Shown in pieces: positions 18,150 through 26,543 of a stretch of 64,000 nucleotides of DNA (its first letter is position 1; the number at the start of each line of letters is the position of its first letter). Location of the stretch: positions 558,001 through 622,000 of the forward strand of contig NZ_CP102268.1 in NCBI RefSeq assembly GCF_025148285.1. The letters run 5' to 3'. The notes beneath the pieces were generated by a model that was not told where the DNA came from, made no database searches, and was given only the letters and a program-made list of their open reading frames with translations. The position numbers and the translations under genes are program-made. Source of the DNA: Marvinbryantia formatexigens DSM 14469 (GTDB taxonomy: Bacteria > Bacillota > Clostridia > Lachnospirales > Lachnospiraceae).

Positions 18150-18414
18150 TCTGCTCTATCTCCTTTTTCAAACTATCATATACCGCAGGGGAAATGCCCG
18201 TCTTCAGCGAGCGCTCCAGCCCTTTGCTCTTCACCGCCTTCTCAAAGCATTCCATCGAAAAGCACAGGTACGCGCCTCTTCCGTTTTTTCTGCCTGTTGT
18301 ATCAATCACAAGCTCCTCCTCCGGCGTGCGCAGGATACGAATCATATCTTTTTTGTTTTTCATTTCCTGGCACCCGATGCATTTGCGCTGCGGAATCTTC
18401 TTTGTCTGACCCAT
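18136..18414 (-). CDS. ylxR: YlxR/RnpM family RNA-binding protein
   Basis: The 92-residue protein has the family signature IPQRKCIGCQEMKNKKDMIRI near the N-terminus and the GRKNGRGAYLC motif in the middle. YlxR (RnpM) binds RNase P RNA in Bacillus subtilis. It lies between nusA and ylxQ as expected. Confidence 0.93.
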   Translation of the reverse strand: MGQTKKIPQRKCIGCQEMKNKKDMIRILRTPEEELVIDTTGRKNGRGAYLCFSMECFEKAVKSKGLERSLKTGISPAVYDSLKKEIEQIETK

Positions 18415-18428
18415 TTTCTATCTCCCGC

Positions 18429-19712
18429 TTATTCTTCCGTCTCCGGATCCGCCGGGCTTTCGGAATCTCCCGTCGTTTCCGCTTCTTCTGCGTCCTCCGG
18501 CACCTCCGTCAGCTCCGGTTCTTCCATGTCCTCCGGCACTTCCGTCATTTCCGGCTCCTCCTCATACAGCTCTCCTTCCTCATACTGTCCGCTGTAATCG
18601 TCAGCATAGGTATCACTGTACTCGTCGTAGTCGTCCTCGTAATATTCCTCTTCCTCCATCTCATCAAAATCGCCCGCCTCGATCGCCTGCGTCTCGCTCT
18701 TGATGTCGATCTTGAAACCGGTAAGCCTTGCGGCAAGCCGCGCGTTCTGTCCTTCTTTTCCGATTGCCAGGGAAAGCTGGTAATCCGGCACGACCACCTT
18801 CGCGGTCTTTTCATCGTTGTCCGCCGCAACATAGATAACCTTTGCCGGACTGAGGGCATTCTCAATCAGCAGCGCCGGGTTTTCATCCCAGTTGATGATA
18901 TCGATTTTCTCCCCGCGCAGCTCCTCCACGATGGTGTTGACGCGGGAGCCGTTGATGCCGACACAGGCGCCCACCGCATCGACGTCCGGGTCGTTGGACC
19001 AGACAGCCATCTTGGTGCGGTTGCCCGCCTCTCTGGCGATACATTTGATTTCCACGGTGCCGTCGCGCACCTCTGTCACTTCGCTCTCAAACAGGCGCTT
19101 TACCAGCTCCGGATGCGTGCGGGAAACCAGTACCTTCGGTCCCTTCGGCGTATCCTTTACCTCCAGCACGTATACCTTTATGCGCTCGGTCGGGCGGAAG
19201 GTCTCGCCCTTTACCATTTCGTTTTCATTCAGAATCGCATCCACCTTGCCGAGGTTAATGCTGACGTTTCTGCCGAGGTATCTCTGCACGATACCGGTCA
19301 CAACTTCGCGCTCCTTGCTGTAATATTCGTTGTACAGCACCTTGCGCTCCTCCTCGCGGATTTTCTGGAGAATGACGTTTTTCGCGTTCTGGGTGGCGAT
19401 ACGTCCGAATTCCTTTGATTTGATCTCCACATTTACCACATCGCCCACCTCGTAGCGGGAATCCTTCATCTTTGCGTCAACCAGGCTGATTTCCGTTACC
19501 GGGTCCTCCACCTCTTCCACAACGGTCTTCTCCGCGTGAACGGAAAATTCGCAGGTGTCCGGATTGATATCCACCTTCACATTGTCCGCCTTGCCAAAGT
19601 GGTTTTTGCACGCCTGGAGCAGCGACTGTTCAATCGCTTCCAAAAGCACTTCTTTGCTGATGTTTTTCTCCTTCTCCAGCACGTCCAGTGCTTCCATTAA
19701 TTCGTTATTCAT
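18429..19712 (-). CDS. nusA: Transcription termination/antitermination protein NusA
   Basis: NusA binds RNA polymerase and nascent RNA and modulates pausing, termination and antitermination. The 427-residue product has the N-terminal polymerase-binding domain, an S1 domain ([17 protein letters not shown] follows), and two KH domains ([25 protein letters not shown] and [19 protein letters not shown]). After about residue 345 comes a 75-residue acidic Glu/Asp/Tyr tail with imperfect [10 protein letters not shown]-like repeats, longer than in most relatives. It follows rimP at 17 bp. Confidence 0.97.
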   Translation of the reverse strand: MNNELMEALDVLEKEKNISKEVLLEAIEQSLLQACKNHFGKADNVKVDINPDTCEFSVHAEKTVVEEVEDPVTEISLVDAKMKDSRYEVGDVVNVEIKSKEFGRIATQNAKNVILQKIREEERKVLYNEYYSKEREVVTGIVQRYLGRNVSINLGKVDAILNENEMVKGETFRPTERIKVYVLEVKDTPKGPKVLVSRTHPELVKRLFESEVTEVRDGTVEIKCIAREAGNRTKMAVWSNDPDVDAVGACVGINGSRVNTIVEELRGEKIDIINWDENPALLIENALSPAKVIYVAADNDEKTAKVVVPDYQLSLAIGKEGQNARLAARLTGFKIDIKSETQAIEAGDFDEMEEEEYYEDDYDEYSDTYADDYSGQYEEGELYEEEPEMTEVPEDMEEPELTEVPEDAEEAETTGDSESPADPETEE

Positions 19713-19728
19713 TTTCCCTTTTTCCTCC

Positions 19729-20196
19729 TTAAAAATCGAAAGCCAGCCTGATCAGCGCGATATCCGCTCTCGCAATCTGCATTTCGCTTTCATCTTCCAA
19801 TACTATCGTAACCGATTCTTTATCAAACGCCTTTAAGATACCGTAAAATTCCTTCTGTTTTTCTATCGCGCGGAACGTGCGGATCTCCACCTCTTCCCCG
19901 ATGCTGCGCACAAAATCCTTTTCTTTTTTCAGCGGTCTCCCAAGACCCGGAGAGCTGACCTCAAAGATATAGGATTCCTCCACAAAGTCCTGTTCATCCA
20001 GGATATCGTTTGCCGCCCGGCTTACCAGCTCGCAGTCGTCCACCGTAATGCCGCCCGGCTTGTCGATGTACGCGCGCAGGTACCAGCTTCCGCCTTCCTT
20101 TACATACTCCACATCCACCAGCTCAAATCCGTTTGCATCCACGATCGGCTGCAGAATCGCCTCCGTTTTCTGCTCATACATTTCTCTTTTTGTCAT
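19729..20196 (-). CDS. rimP: Ribosome maturation factor RimP
   Basis: RimP assists 30S assembly. The product starts MTKREMYEQKTEAI and contains NGFELVDVEYVKEGGSWYLR and the conserved EVSSPGLGRPL motif. The open frame extends upstream to 20334, but this extension has no family similarity, contains the leader hairpin, and ATG 20196 has GGAGG upstream, so 155 residues is the likely length. It is the first gene of the nusA-infB operon, with a promoter near 20350-20377. Confidence 0.93.
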   Translation of the reverse strand: MTKREMYEQKTEAILQPIVDANGFELVDVEYVKEGGSWYLRAYIDKPGGITVDDCELVSRAANDILDEQDFVEESYIFEVSSPGLGRPLKKEKDFVRSIGEEVEIRTFRAIEKQKEFYGILKAFDKESVTIVLEDESEMQIARADIALIRLAFDF

Positions 20197-20296
20197 ACGC
20201 CCCGCATTCCTCCAGATATGCCGGTCTCCGCTGCGCTTCCGCCCGGTGACAGCCGCCCCGGTTTCCACTTTTTCCGCGCGCCCGGCAACATAAGAT

Positions 20297-20320
20297 TGAG
20301 CGGGTTTTTCAACCCGCTCA
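20297..20320 (-). promoter_or_regulatory. GNRA-capped hairpin in the rimP-nusA leader
   Basis: On the minus strand a perfect 10-bp stem (TGAGCGGGTT / AACCCGCTCA) is closed by a GAAA tetraloop, 30 bases after the -10 element and about 100 bases before rimP. There is no T tract, so it is a structured leader rather than a terminator. Confidence 0.6.
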
Positions 20321-20349
20321 CACTCTAGTAACATATTCTTATCATCTTC

Positions 20350-20377
20350 ATTATAGCACTCTTATCTGGAAAAACAA
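20350..20377 (-). promoter_or_regulatory. Promoter of the rimP-nusA-infB operon
   Basis: TATAAT with TTGTTT 16 bp upstream on the minus strand. It overlaps the presumed parC terminator. Confidence 0.55.
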
Positions 20378-20419
20378 GTGTTTTTTTCAGCTTTTTCCTT
20401 TAATTTACTTGTTTTTTCC
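20368..20419 (-). terminator. Probable parC terminator
   Basis: Inverted repeat GGAAAAAACAAGT / ACTTGTTTTTCC with a 26-base A-rich loop begins about 22 bp after the parC stop and ends in a T-rich arm. Confidence 0.5.
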
Positions 20420-20440
20420 ATATTTTTTACCGGACACCGG

Positions 20441-22687
20441 TTATCCGCGAAGCTTCGTGCCCTTTGTATCGCGCCCGGCCACCTTCAGGCGGTCCAGGCG
20501 GATTTCTTTTTCTTTATAAAGGATGGTTTTGTCTTTTTCGCCGTCCGGATAATACATTGCCTCCACCCGGTCGCCCTCTCCAAGGCGGATGCCGCGCACG
20601 CCGATGGCGCCCTTTTTCTTGAGTGGGATGTCCCCGATACGGATGCGCAGGCAGATATCGTGCTCTGTCTTAAATACCGCCGTCTCCGCCTCGTCCATCC
20701 GGTGGACGCTGATGAGCCGGTCACCCTCCTGCAGCTTTGTCGCCGCAATCGTGCGTTTTGCCACGTCAAACTCGCTGCCCTCCACCTGCTTCACCATTCC
20801 CTGCGCCGTCCCGAAGACAAACAGGGACATTTTCACCCGCTGCAGGCTTTCCACATAGACAATCGCCTCCCGCGCGCTGCTGTAATTACAGAAGTTGTCA
20901 ATCGGCTTGCCCTTGTCGCGGAATTTTCCGAAGGGCACATCCAGTACCCTGATGAGATGCTGGCTGCCCGTATCCGTAAACAGGCAGATTTTGTCGGTGT
21001 TCATGCAGGGGATGACGTAGCGGCTTTCCGCGTCCGCCGTCTCCTTATTTCGCTCGTAGGTCTGCGCATCCACGGTGCGCGCATAACCGAAGCGGTCCAT
21101 CAGAAAGACGACCTCCATCTCCTCCAGCTTCTTTTCCTCGTAGACTGCTTCCTCTCCGTTTTCCACCACAGTTTTCCGCGGCACGGCATATTCCTTTTTC
21201 AGGCTCTGCAGCTCTTTGATGATCTGCTTTGCCATAGAGCCGTAATTGTTTAAGAGGTCCTCGTAGCGGGCGATGTTTTTTACCGTCTCATCATGTTCTT
21301 TCTGGAGGGCGGCAATTTCCAGCCCGATCAGCTTGTAGAGCCGCATTTCCAGAATCGCCGTCGCCTGCGCGTCAGTGAAATGAAGCTGCTCGGCCTGCTT
21401 TTTCGAGGTTCTGGATTTGAACCGGATTCCCTCTGTGACGCCGTTTACCAGACATTCCTTTGCCTGCTCGCGGCTTTTGCTGCCGCGCAGGATCTCGATA
21501 ATCAGGTCGATGACGTCGCACGCTTTTATCAGCCCCTCCTGAATCTCCCGCTTCGCCTGCTCTTTTTCAAGTAATGTCTGATATTTGCGCGTGTTTACCT
21601 CAAACTGGAAGTCGATGTGATGCTCGATGATTTTTTTCAGCCCCAGGGTTTCCGGTCTGCCGTCCGAGACCGCCAGCATATTCACGCTGAAGGTATCTTC
21701 CAGACGCGTTTTTTTATAAAGCATGTTAATCAGATTGTTGGTGTCGGCATTTTTGCGCAGCTCCAGCACGATGCGAATGCCGTCCTTGGACGACTGATTG
21801 GAAATGTCCACGATGTCCGTGGTTTTTTTCGTCTCCACCAGAGCCGCCACGTCGTTTAAAAACTTGCCGATGTTTGCGCCGATCATGGTATACGGAATCT
21901 CGCTGATCACAAGGCTTTCTTTTCCGTTTTTTCCTTTCTCCACGTCAACCTTTCCACGGATGCGGATTTTGCCCATGCCAGTCTTGTAGATATCCGTCAG
22001 CTCATCCTTGTTTACCACGATGCCCCCTGTCGGGAAATCCGGTCCCTGGATGTACTGCATCAGTTCTTCCGTGGTGATGTTACTGTTTTTGATGGTGGCA
22101 ATGACCGCGTCAATTACTTCGCCGAGGTTGTGCGGCGGAATACTGGTCACCATGCCGACCGCAATGCCGTCCGCCCCGTTTACCAGAAGGTTTGGCAGGC
22201 GCACCGGCAGGACTTCCGGCTCCTTTTCCGTCTCGTCAAAGTTGGGCACGAACGGGACAACGTTTTTGTCGAGGTCGGCAAGGAACGCCTCCTGCGTGAC
22301 TTTCTGCAGCCGCGCCTCCGTGTAACGCATTGCCGCGGCGCCGTCCCCCTCGATGGACCCGAAGTTTCCGTGTCCGTCCACCAGGGGAAGCCCTTTTTTG
22401 AATTCCTGCGCCATCACTACCAGCGCCTCGTAGATGGAGCTGTCGCCGTGCGGGTGATATTTACCCATTGTGTCGCCGACGATACGCGCGCATTTGCGGT
22501 ACGGGCGGTCGTAGCGGATGCCCAGCTCGTACATGTCGTAGAGCGTCCGGCGCTGCACCGGCTTCAGCCCGTCGCGCACATCCGGGAGCGCGCGGGATAC
22601 GATAACGCTCATTGCGTAGTCTATATAAGATTTCTGCATGATTTCCGAATATTCGGTACGGATAATCTGCTGCTGTGTGTTTTCCAT
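20441..22687 (-). CDS. parC: DNA topoisomerase IV subunit A (GyrA/ParC family)
   Basis: This type II topoisomerase breakage-reunion subunit has the QRR and YHPHGDSSIYEALV motifs near residues 45-85 and the catalytic Tyr in AAMRYTEARLQK around residue 122. The C-terminal beta-pinwheel region is short and shows no clear GyrA box, and total length is 748 residues, below typical GyrA, so topoisomerase IV (chromosome decatenation) is preferred to gyrase. It lies 41 bp after parE, in the same order as parEC operons. Confidence 0.88.
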   Translation of the reverse strand: MENTQQQIIRTEYSEIMQKSYIDYAMSVIVSRALPDVRDGLKPVQRRTLYDMYELGIRYDRPYRKCARIVGDTMGKYHPHGDSSIYEALVVMAQEFKKGLPLVDGHGNFGSIEGDGAAAMRYTEARLQKVTQEAFLADLDKNVVPFVPNFDETEKEPEVLPVRLPNLLVNGADGIAVGMVTSIPPHNLGEVIDAVIATIKNSNITTEELMQYIQGPDFPTGGIVVNKDELTDIYKTGMGKIRIRGKVDVEKGKNGKESLVISEIPYTMIGANIGKFLNDVAALVETKKTTDIVDISNQSSKDGIRIVLELRKNADTNNLINMLYKKTRLEDTFSVNMLAVSDGRPETLGLKKIIEHHIDFQFEVNTRKYQTLLEKEQAKREIQEGLIKACDVIDLIIEILRGSKSREQAKECLVNGVTEGIRFKSRTSKKQAEQLHFTDAQATAILEMRLYKLIGLEIAALQKEHDETVKNIARYEDLLNNYGSMAKQIIKELQSLKKEYAVPRKTVVENGEEAVYEEKKLEEMEVVFLMDRFGYARTVDAQTYERNKETADAESRYVIPCMNTDKICLFTDTGSQHLIRVLDVPFGKFRDKGKPIDNFCNYSSAREAIVYVESLQRVKMSLFVFGTAQGMVKQVEGSEFDVAKRTIAATKLQEGDRLISVHRMDEAETAVFKTEHDICLRIRIGDIPLKKKGAIGVRGIRLGEGDRVEAMYYPDGEKDKTILYKEKEIRLDRLKVAGRDTKGTKLRG

Positions 22688-22728
22688 ATATTTGTATTAC
22701 CTCAAATTTCCTTTTTGTTTCTAATAGC

Positions 22729-24648
22729 TTATACGTCCAGCTCGGCGTCTTTCGCGTGCTCGTAGATGAATGCCTTGCGCGGCGGCACTTCGGTGCCCAT
22801 CAGCATTTCCGTGACACTGGAGGCCATGCGCGCATCCTCGATTTCTACGCGCCTTAGCACACGCGTTTCCGGGTTCAGGGTCGTCTCCCAGAGCTGCTGC
22901 GCGTCCATTTCACCGAGACCCTTGTAGCGCTGCAGCGTGAAGTTCTTATGTGTCTTCCGGTATTTTTCCAGCGCCTTGTCGTCGTACAGATATTCCTCCG
23001 GTCCGCGCGCCGGCATCGCCTTGTAAAGCGGCGGCATCGCGATGTAGATGTGCCCCTCGTAAATCAGCTCCGGCATGAAGCGGTAGAACAGCGTCAGCAG
23101 CAGCGTGCTGATATGCGCGCCGTCCACGTCGGCATCCGCCATGATAATGATTTTATCGTATCGCAGCTTCGAGATATCGAAGTCGTTTCCATAGCCCTCC
23201 GAGAATCCGCAGCCGAAAGCATTTATCATCGTCTTGATTTCCGCGTTTGCCAGCACCTTGTCGATGCTTGCCTTTTCCACGTTGAGAATTTTTCCGCGGA
23301 TAGGCATGATTGCCTGGAAGCTGCGGTTGCGCGCCATTTTTGCCGAACCGCCCGCGGAATCTCCCTCCACGATAAATATCTCGCACAGCTCCGGCTTTCT
23401 GCTCTCGCAGTTTGCCAGCTTGCCGTTGGAATCAAAGGAGTATTTCTGCTTCGTCAGAAGGTTTGTCTTTGCTTTCTCTTCTGTCCGGCGGATTTTTGCC
23501 GCCCGCTCCGCGCAGGATAGCACCTTTTTCAGGGTTTCCAGATTGCGGTCGAAATACAGCACCGCCTCGTCGCCAACCACCTTGGCGACCGCCTTTGCAG
23601 CGTCCTGGTTGTCCAGCTTCGTCTTTGTCTGACCCTCGAAGCGCGGCGCCGGGTGCTTCACGGACACTACCGCCGTCATGCCGTTGCGGATATCCGCGCC
23701 AGTAAAGTTTGCGTCCTTTTCTTTTAAAATGCCAAGTTCTCTGGCGTAATTGTTCATGATGGCGGTAAACGCCGTCTTAAAACCGGTCAGATGCGTGCCG
23801 CCCTCCGCGTTGTAAATGTTGTTGCAGAAGCCGAGCACGTTTTCGTGAAATTCATTCACATACTGGAACGCGCACTCCACCGTGATGCCGTCCAGTTCGC
23901 CCTTTAAATATACCGGCGGATCCTGCACCGTCTCTTTGTTGCGGTTTAAATCCTTCACAAAACCGATGATGCCGTCCGGCTCGTGGTATTCCAGATGCTC
24001 CGTCTCGGCGCCGCGGCGGTCCTCAAAAATAATCGTCAGCGCCGGATTCAGGTAAGCAGTCTCATGCAGACGGCTTTTGATTTCCTCTGCCGCGAACTGC
24101 GTTTTTTCAAATATTTCCGGATCCGGCAGAAAGTTGATGCAGGTTCCGGTCTTTTTTGTCTTTCCCGTCACCGGAAGCAGACCTTTTTCCAGCTCCACCA
24201 CCGGCACCCCCCGCTCGAATCGGTCATGATGAATCTGTCCGCCGAGGCTCACCTGCACGTCCAGATACGTCGACAGTGCGTTTACCACCGAAGAACCGAC
24301 GCCGTGCAGACCGCCGCTGGTCTTGTAGCTGTCATTGTCAAATTTTCCGCCCGCGTGCAGTGTCGTAAACACCAGTCGCTCCGCCGGGACGCCTTTTTCA
24401 TGCATATCCACCGGCACGCCGCGCCCGTTATCGTTTACAGTGGCAGAGCCGTCTTTTTCCAGATACACCTCTATCTGGCTGCAATAGCCCGCCAGATGCT
24501 CATCCACCGCATTATCTACAATTTCATATACCAGATGGTTCAATCCCTTCCGGGACACGCTGCCGATATACATACCCGGTCGTTTGCGGACCGCCTCCAG
24601 TCCCTCCAGCACAGATATACTCGCCGCGTCATATGTCTTTTTTGCCAT
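22729..24648 (-). CDS. parE: DNA topoisomerase IV subunit B (GyrB/ParE family)
   Basis: The GHKL ATPase subunit partners with ParC. Motifs are EIVDNAVDEHLAG (ATP/Mg), NDNGRGVPV, GGLHGVGSSVVNALS, and the TOPRIM motifs VEGDSAGGSA and IIMADADVDGAHI. At 639 residues it is the size of ParE and Firmicutes GyrB alike; assignment to topoisomerase IV comes mainly from the linked short parC. A promoter (TTGCAT, 18 bp, TATAAT) lies 50 bp upstream. Confidence 0.88.
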   Translation of the reverse strand: MAKKTYDAASISVLEGLEAVRKRPGMYIGSVSRKGLNHLVYEIVDNAVDEHLAGYCSQIEVYLEKDGSATVNDNGRGVPVDMHEKGVPAERLVFTTLHAGGKFDNDSYKTSGGLHGVGSSVVNALSTYLDVQVSLGGQIHHDRFERGVPVVELEKGLLPVTGKTKKTGTCINFLPDPEIFEKTQFAAEEIKSRLHETAYLNPALTIIFEDRRGAETEHLEYHEPDGIIGFVKDLNRNKETVQDPPVYLKGELDGITVECAFQYVNEFHENVLGFCNNIYNAEGGTHLTGFKTAFTAIMNNYARELGILKEKDANFTGADIRNGMTAVVSVKHPAPRFEGQTKTKLDNQDAAKAVAKVVGDEAVLYFDRNLETLKKVLSCAERAAKIRRTEEKAKTNLLTKQKYSFDSNGKLANCESRKPELCEIFIVEGDSAGGSAKMARNRSFQAIMPIRGKILNVEKASIDKVLANAEIKTMINAFGCGFSEGYGNDFDISKLRYDKIIIMADADVDGAHISTLLLTLFYRFMPELIYEGHIYIAMPPLYKAMPARGPEEYLYDDKALEKYRKTHKNFTLQRYKGLGEMDAQQLWETTLNPETRVLRRVEIEDARMASSVTEMLMGTEVPPRKAFIYEHAKDAELDV

Positions 24649-24697
24649 AAATCACTCTATCCTTTATCTAAATCATTTCCTGCTTATTTCCTTATGC

Positions 24698-24727
24698 ATT
24701 ATAACAACATCCTGCAAAAAAATGCAA
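24698..24727 (-). promoter_or_regulatory. parE promoter
   Basis: TTGCAT and TATAAT with 18 bp spacing on the minus strand, about 50 bp before the parE start. Confidence 0.55.
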
Positions 24728-24735
24728 GCAGAATT

Positions 24736-24765
24736 GAAAAGCCGTCGCCTGGCGGGGTGACGGTC
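24736..24765 (-). terminator. Terminator after the PadR-DUF2812 operon
   Basis: GACCGTCACC pairs with GGCGACGGC with one mismatch and is followed by TTTT, 20 bp beyond the DUF2812 stop. Confidence 0.6.
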
Positions 24766-24783
24766 TTTCCAAAAGCAAGTGTT

Positions 24784-25335
24784 TCAGTCATTTCTGTATT
24801 TTTCTCTCAGTTTTCGCAGTTTCAGCCCGCAATAAGCAAGCAGATAAAGATATAGCAGCGTCAGGACAGCAAACAAAACCGTGAACACGACTGCAAGGGA
24901 GTCGCTGGTCTCTATGCTTCTGATAAAATTCGGAAACACGCAGCAGAGGAAGATTATCATAAGCGGAAGCAGCCGGGTTTTCATTACATGGTTGATCAAT
25001 TCCACTCTTGATTCGTTGTCGGAGAAAATTTCTCCATCCTGTTCGGAATTTGTTTCTGATAACGGTTTCCGGAAATATAGCCATCCAACGCATCGCCCGA
25101 TATATTCCCAGCCATAATCCCGAAACATCTGAAAATAGTGACTGTTTTCTGTGTTATTTTTATAGTCCAGCCGGTACGCCACATCCTCCGGCGTGCATTG
25201 CTCGAAGATGAAGAAGCACGGCGGAATCATTTTCGATAGTTTCCATCCGTTTTTATGCTGCTCATGCAGCCAGGCTTCTTCCTCCTCGTAATCCGCGATG
25301 GTAAAAAAGCGTATTACCGTTTTTCTGTTACTCAT
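24784..25335 (-). CDS. DUF2812 domain membrane protein
   Basis: The 183-residue protein starts with the DUF2812 pattern (KTVIRFFTIADYEEEEAWLHEQHKNGWKL, then YRLDYK and WEYIGRCVGWLYFRK). After a polar stretch there are two hydrophobic segments (about residues 114-135 and 146-170), so it is probably an integral membrane protein. DUF2812 genes usually sit right behind a PadR regulator, as here, where start and PadR stop overlap by 8 bp. The family's role is unknown; it is often suspected to act in envelope stress or regulation. Confidence 0.85.
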   Translation of the reverse strand: MSNRKTVIRFFTIADYEEEEAWLHEQHKNGWKLSKMIPPCFFIFEQCTPEDVAYRLDYKNNTENSHYFQMFRDYGWEYIGRCVGWLYFRKPLSETNSEQDGEIFSDNESRVELINHVMKTRLLPLMIIFLCCVFPNFIRSIETSDSLAVVFTVLFAVLTLLYLYLLAYCGLKLRKLREKYRND

Positions 25336-25651
25336 TTACTCCCTCTCCTTTGCTATTTTTATACAAACGTTCTATACGTTTCAGTTCAAGATTTAAGACT
25401 TCTTTTCCAAGCTCTGTAATCTGATAAATTTTTCTTTTTTCTTCTTCCCTTTGAAAGGCAAGCAGCCCGTCTTTTTCCATTTTCGAAAGCGTTCCGTACA
25501 TCGTACCCGCACTGATGATCAGCTCTCCTCCTGTCATCTGCCTGACCTGCTGGCTGATTCCGTAACCATGCTGCGGCTGCTGGAGACAGAACAAAATATA
25601 AAAACCGCTTTCCGTCATCGGTACATAAATCCGTTTGATTTTACTATCCAT
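25328..25651 (-). CDS. PadR family transcriptional regulator
   Basis: The product of about 107 residues has the PadR winged-helix pattern: SGFYILFCLQQPQHGYGISQQV, then GTMYGTLSKMEKDGLLAF, a basic wing, and a C-terminal helix. ATG at 25651 has a TGAGG site 6 bp upstream; the longer frame to 25735 runs through the promoter. PadR proteins are repressors that release DNA on binding effectors. A dyad overlapping the -10 region suggests autoregulation together with the DUF2812 gene. Confidence 0.9.
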   Translation of the reverse strand: MDSKIKRIYVPMTESGFYILFCLQQPQHGYGISQQVRQMTGGELIISAGTMYGTLSKMEKDGLLAFQREEEKRKIYQITELGKEVLNLELKRIERLYKNSKGEGVNE

Positions 25652-25671
25652 ATACATCCTCACTATTTCAC

Positions 25672-25725
25672 TTCGATATATCGAGGTTCTATCTATAATA
25701 TATCGAAGTCCGATGTAATTGTCAA
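25672..25725 (-). promoter_or_regulatory. PadR operon promoter with overlapping dyad operator
   Basis: TTGACA (25720-25725) and TATATT are spaced by 17 bp on the minus strand. The inverted repeat TTCGATATAT (25672-25681) / ATATATCGAA (25698-25707) covers the -10 and start region. The AT-rich dyad is of the kind bound by PadR-like dimers. Confidence 0.65.
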
Positions 25726-25813
25726 GAAGTTTCACTCAAAAACGACAGAGATTTTGTTTCAGTAAAATTTTTATCTAAAAACAGCCCGAATCGCGCCCTG
25801 ATATTCATGATTA

Positions 25814-25857
25814 TTAAGAATTTGTAAGCTAATATTAAGCTTTTCCCGTGATACAAT
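25814..25857 (+). promoter_or_regulatory. Promoter with three TAAG boxes (candidate response-regulator site)
   Basis: TTAAGAATTTGTAAG at 25814-25828 is followed by a third TTAAG. TAAG occurs at 25815, 25825 and 25836, that is at 10- and 11-bp steps, on one face of the helix. A TACAAT -10 element (25852-25857) follows without a recognisable -35, as expected for an activated promoter. The same 15-mer precedes the broken exported-protein gene at 30224-30238. Confidence 0.6.
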
Positions 25858-25932
25858 AAATGTAAGCCACTCCCGTGCTTCAAGGTAGGGTGCTGGAAAT
25901 CTTGCAGAAATGAATTGAAGGAGGACGTGAAT

Positions 25933-26325
25933 ATGAAAAAGAGAAGATTTGCAGGAATCTGTATAGCGGTTTTGCTTGCCGGGATGACCGGCTGTGCAAA
26001 CGAAGCGCCCGCCGCGCAGACGGAAACGGAGCTCAGCACACAGGCGGAAAGCCGGACAGCGGCAAAAGAAACAGGAAATGTTTCCGCCACTGCTGCAGAT
26101 GATTCGTCAGACAGCGTGGAAGATGTCGCCGGGCAGGGCTTTGTTCCGCCAAAGGGTTCCCGTGTTGACAGCAACGGAAATATTGCCACTCCCAGCGGAG
26201 AAACCTTTTCAAAAGACGGCGGCTGGGCTGTGCCGGAGGGCGGGCACGTCGATTCCCAGGGGCGCATCATCGACAAAAACGGAAATGTCATGGGCGGCGG
26301 CGCCCCGGTCGGTTCCAAAGGATAA
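25933..26325 (+). CDS. Small putative lipoprotein with Gly/Asp-rich repeats
   Basis: The product of about 130 residues starts with a basic signal peptide (MKKRRFAGICIAVLLAGMTGC), where Cys follows a weak lipobox (MTGC). After an Ala/Thr/Glu linker there is a repeat of the type SRVDSNGNIATPSGE / GHVDSQGRIIDKNGN. No known family is recognised. ATG 25933 is chosen because GAAGGAGG lies 8 bp upstream. It is convergent with the histidine kinase gene, has its own TAAG-box promoter and ends at a clear terminator, so control by the adjacent two-component system is likely. Confidence 0.65.
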   Translation: MKKRRFAGICIAVLLAGMTGCANEAPAAQTETELSTQAESRTAAKETGNVSATAADDSSDSVEDVAGQGFVPPKGSRVDSNGNIATPSGETFSKDGGWAVPEGGHVDSQGRIIDKNGNVMGGGAPVGSKG

Positions 26326-26329
26326 CGGC

Positions 26330-26375
26330 AAAAAAATCAAGTTTTTGCATTTCAGTGCACAAACTTGATTTTTTT
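26330..26375 (+). terminator. Terminator of the small lipoprotein gene
   Basis: AAAAAAATCAAGTTT pairs with AAACTTGATTTTTTT around a 16-base loop, 5 bp after the stop. It has T tracts on both strands and may act in both directions. Confidence 0.8.
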
Positions 26376-26486
26376 CATAAGTTTATGCTATGCTCGTACC
26401 AAAAAGCGTTATGGCAAATCCAGTCTGTTGAAGCTAATAATTCTCTGCCAACCTGATTGACTGGTTGATTTCTGCCTAAAGATTTA

Positions 26487-26512
26487 CCCCCTGCTATGCA
26501 GGGGGAATTTTT
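26487..26512 (+). terminator. GC-rich hairpin with T tail near the histidine kinase 3' end
   Basis: Perfect 8-bp stem CCCCCTGC / GCAGGGGG with a TAT loop followed by AATTTTT on the plus strand. No plus-strand gene ends here apart from one already terminated at 26375, so it may belong to a decayed mobile-element end. Confidence 0.45.
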
Positions 26513-26543
26513 ACTGTGGCACAGGAGAAGTCCCATCTCTGCA

